Source of the DNA: Neomoorella sulfitireducens | GTDB taxonomy: Bacteria; Bacillota; DSM-521; Neomoorellales; Neomoorellaceae | Length of the DNA stretch: 64,000 bases | Direction of reading: 5' to 3' | Assembly: GCF_024733845.1 (NCBI RefSeq) | Contig: NZ_JANRHG010000001.1 | Location: 124,001-188,000 of the forward strand | Shown: positions 63,646 through 64,000 of the stretch, in pieces | Numbering within the stretch: the stretch's first letter is position 1 | Layout: the number at the start of each line of letters is the position of its first letter | Position numbers and translations under genes: made by a program | Notes under the pieces: generated by a model | The model's input: the letters and a program-made list of their open reading frames with translations, nothing else | What the model was told of the DNA's origin: nothing | Database searches by the model: none

Positions 63646-64000
63646 TCATCTTCTGGCCAGGCCGACGATATCGGCCAGCCTGGTAAACCCATTCTCCTCC
63701 ATATAACTCTCGATACCCTCAATAATTTCCAGCATAACCTTAGGATTGGCAAAATTGGCGGTCCCTACCTGGATGGCTCTGGCGCCCGCCATGATAAACT
63801 CCAGGGCGTCGGTAGTATCGGTAATCCCACCAACGCCTATAACCGGGATGTCTACTGCACCGGCTACTTCCCACACCATTCTCAGGGCTACAGGCTTTAT
63901 CGCCGGGCCGGACAGGCCGCCGAAAATGTTTCCCAGTACAGGCTGCCGCCGTCGCACATCAATAGCCATACCTGTAAGCGTATTAGCAACAGTAAGGATG
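63646..64000 (-). CDS. pyrD: dihydroorotate dehydrogenase (class 1B), C-terminal part
   Basis: The minus strand is open to the window edge, so only the last 117 or so residues are seen. They match PyrD class 1B: NTLTGMAIDVRRRQPVLGN, FGGLSGPAIKPVALRMV, the FMN-phosphate loop IGVGGITDTTDALEFIMAGA, AIQVGTANF and the C-terminal ADIVGLARR. Class 1B enzymes can work with NAD through a PyrK partner. Upstream of a catabolic-looking pyrimidine block, it would supply dihydroorotate from orotate; this direction is inferred. Confidence 0.88.
   Translation of the reverse strand, partial: ILTVANTLTGMAIDVRRRQPVLGNIFGGLSGPAIKPVALRMVWEVAGAVDIPVIGVGGITDTTDALEFIMAGARAIQVGTANFANPKVMLEIIEGIESYMEENGFTRLADIVGLARR

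Noticed and set aside
1-64000. CRISPR arrays, tRNA or rRNA genes
   Set aside because: Reading through the window showed no regularly spaced repeats, no cloverleaf-like clusters and no rRNA sequence. A covariance search would be decisive for tRNAs.

Overview
The window looks like part of a chromosome from an anaerobic, probably thermophilic and acetogenic Firmicute of the Moorella type. This is an inference. It rests on strong GGAGG ribosome binding sites with many GTG and TTG starts, Gram-positive lipoprotein signals, a methyltetrahydrofolate/corrinoid methyl-transfer operon, three-subunit molybdenum hydroxylases, two-subunit iron-sulfur fumarase, and a composition that switches between GC-rich blocks (about 7.6-16.4 kb) and AT-rich blocks (about 5-7 kb and 29-37 kb). 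No rRNA, tRNA or CRISPR was seen.

Layout. 1-399 is the tail of a class IV aminotransferase. 385-5870 (minus) is an operon of a glutaredoxin/radical-SAM-like protein, an arylsulfotransferase-like protein and a TRAP transporter (DctP plus fused DctQM). It lies divergent from a Crp/Fnr regulator whose promoter region carries two matched palindromes. 6887-15534 (minus) holds a membrane-anchored protein of unknown function and a corrinoid methyltransferase operon: corrinoid protein, methyl-THF methyltransferase, a sensor kinase that itself carries a corrinoid-binding domain and a PocR domain, an AraC-type response regulator, a RACo-like ferredoxin/ASKHA activator, and a UroD-family methyltransferase.

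15658-29180 is a hydantoin/allantoin (purine ring) region: a stray fumarase beta gene with an alpha remnant, an unknown protein, a hydantoin/allantoin racemase, a nitrilase-family amidohydrolase, an ECF transporter, allantoinase, a PucR regulator, AllA and AllE. An ISNCY-type element has inserted exactly at the stop codon of one ECF ATPase gene. Then on the plus strand come an ATCase-like carbamoyltransferase of unclear acceptor, a carbamate kinase and a LivKHMGF-type ABC transporter (29760-37400).

37557-64000 (all minus) is a striking pyrimidine-related block. In transcription order it holds a PyrD fragment, an ABC transporter, a Mo-hydroxylase, a second ABC transporter, dihydroorotase, aspartate carbamoyltransferase, carbamate kinase, a second Mo-hydroxylase, aspartase, a PucR regulator and fumarase alpha/beta. 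Read as one pathway, the pyrimidine biosynthetic enzymes would run backwards: orotate to dihydroorotate, carbamoyl-aspartate, then aspartate plus carbamoyl phosphate. Carbamate kinase would harvest ATP, and aspartase and fumarase would feed the carbon to malate. The purine-ring half of the window would also converge on carbamoyl phosphate and a nearly identical carbamate kinase. The catabolic reading is inference from gene content and order; the enzyme family calls rest on visible motifs.
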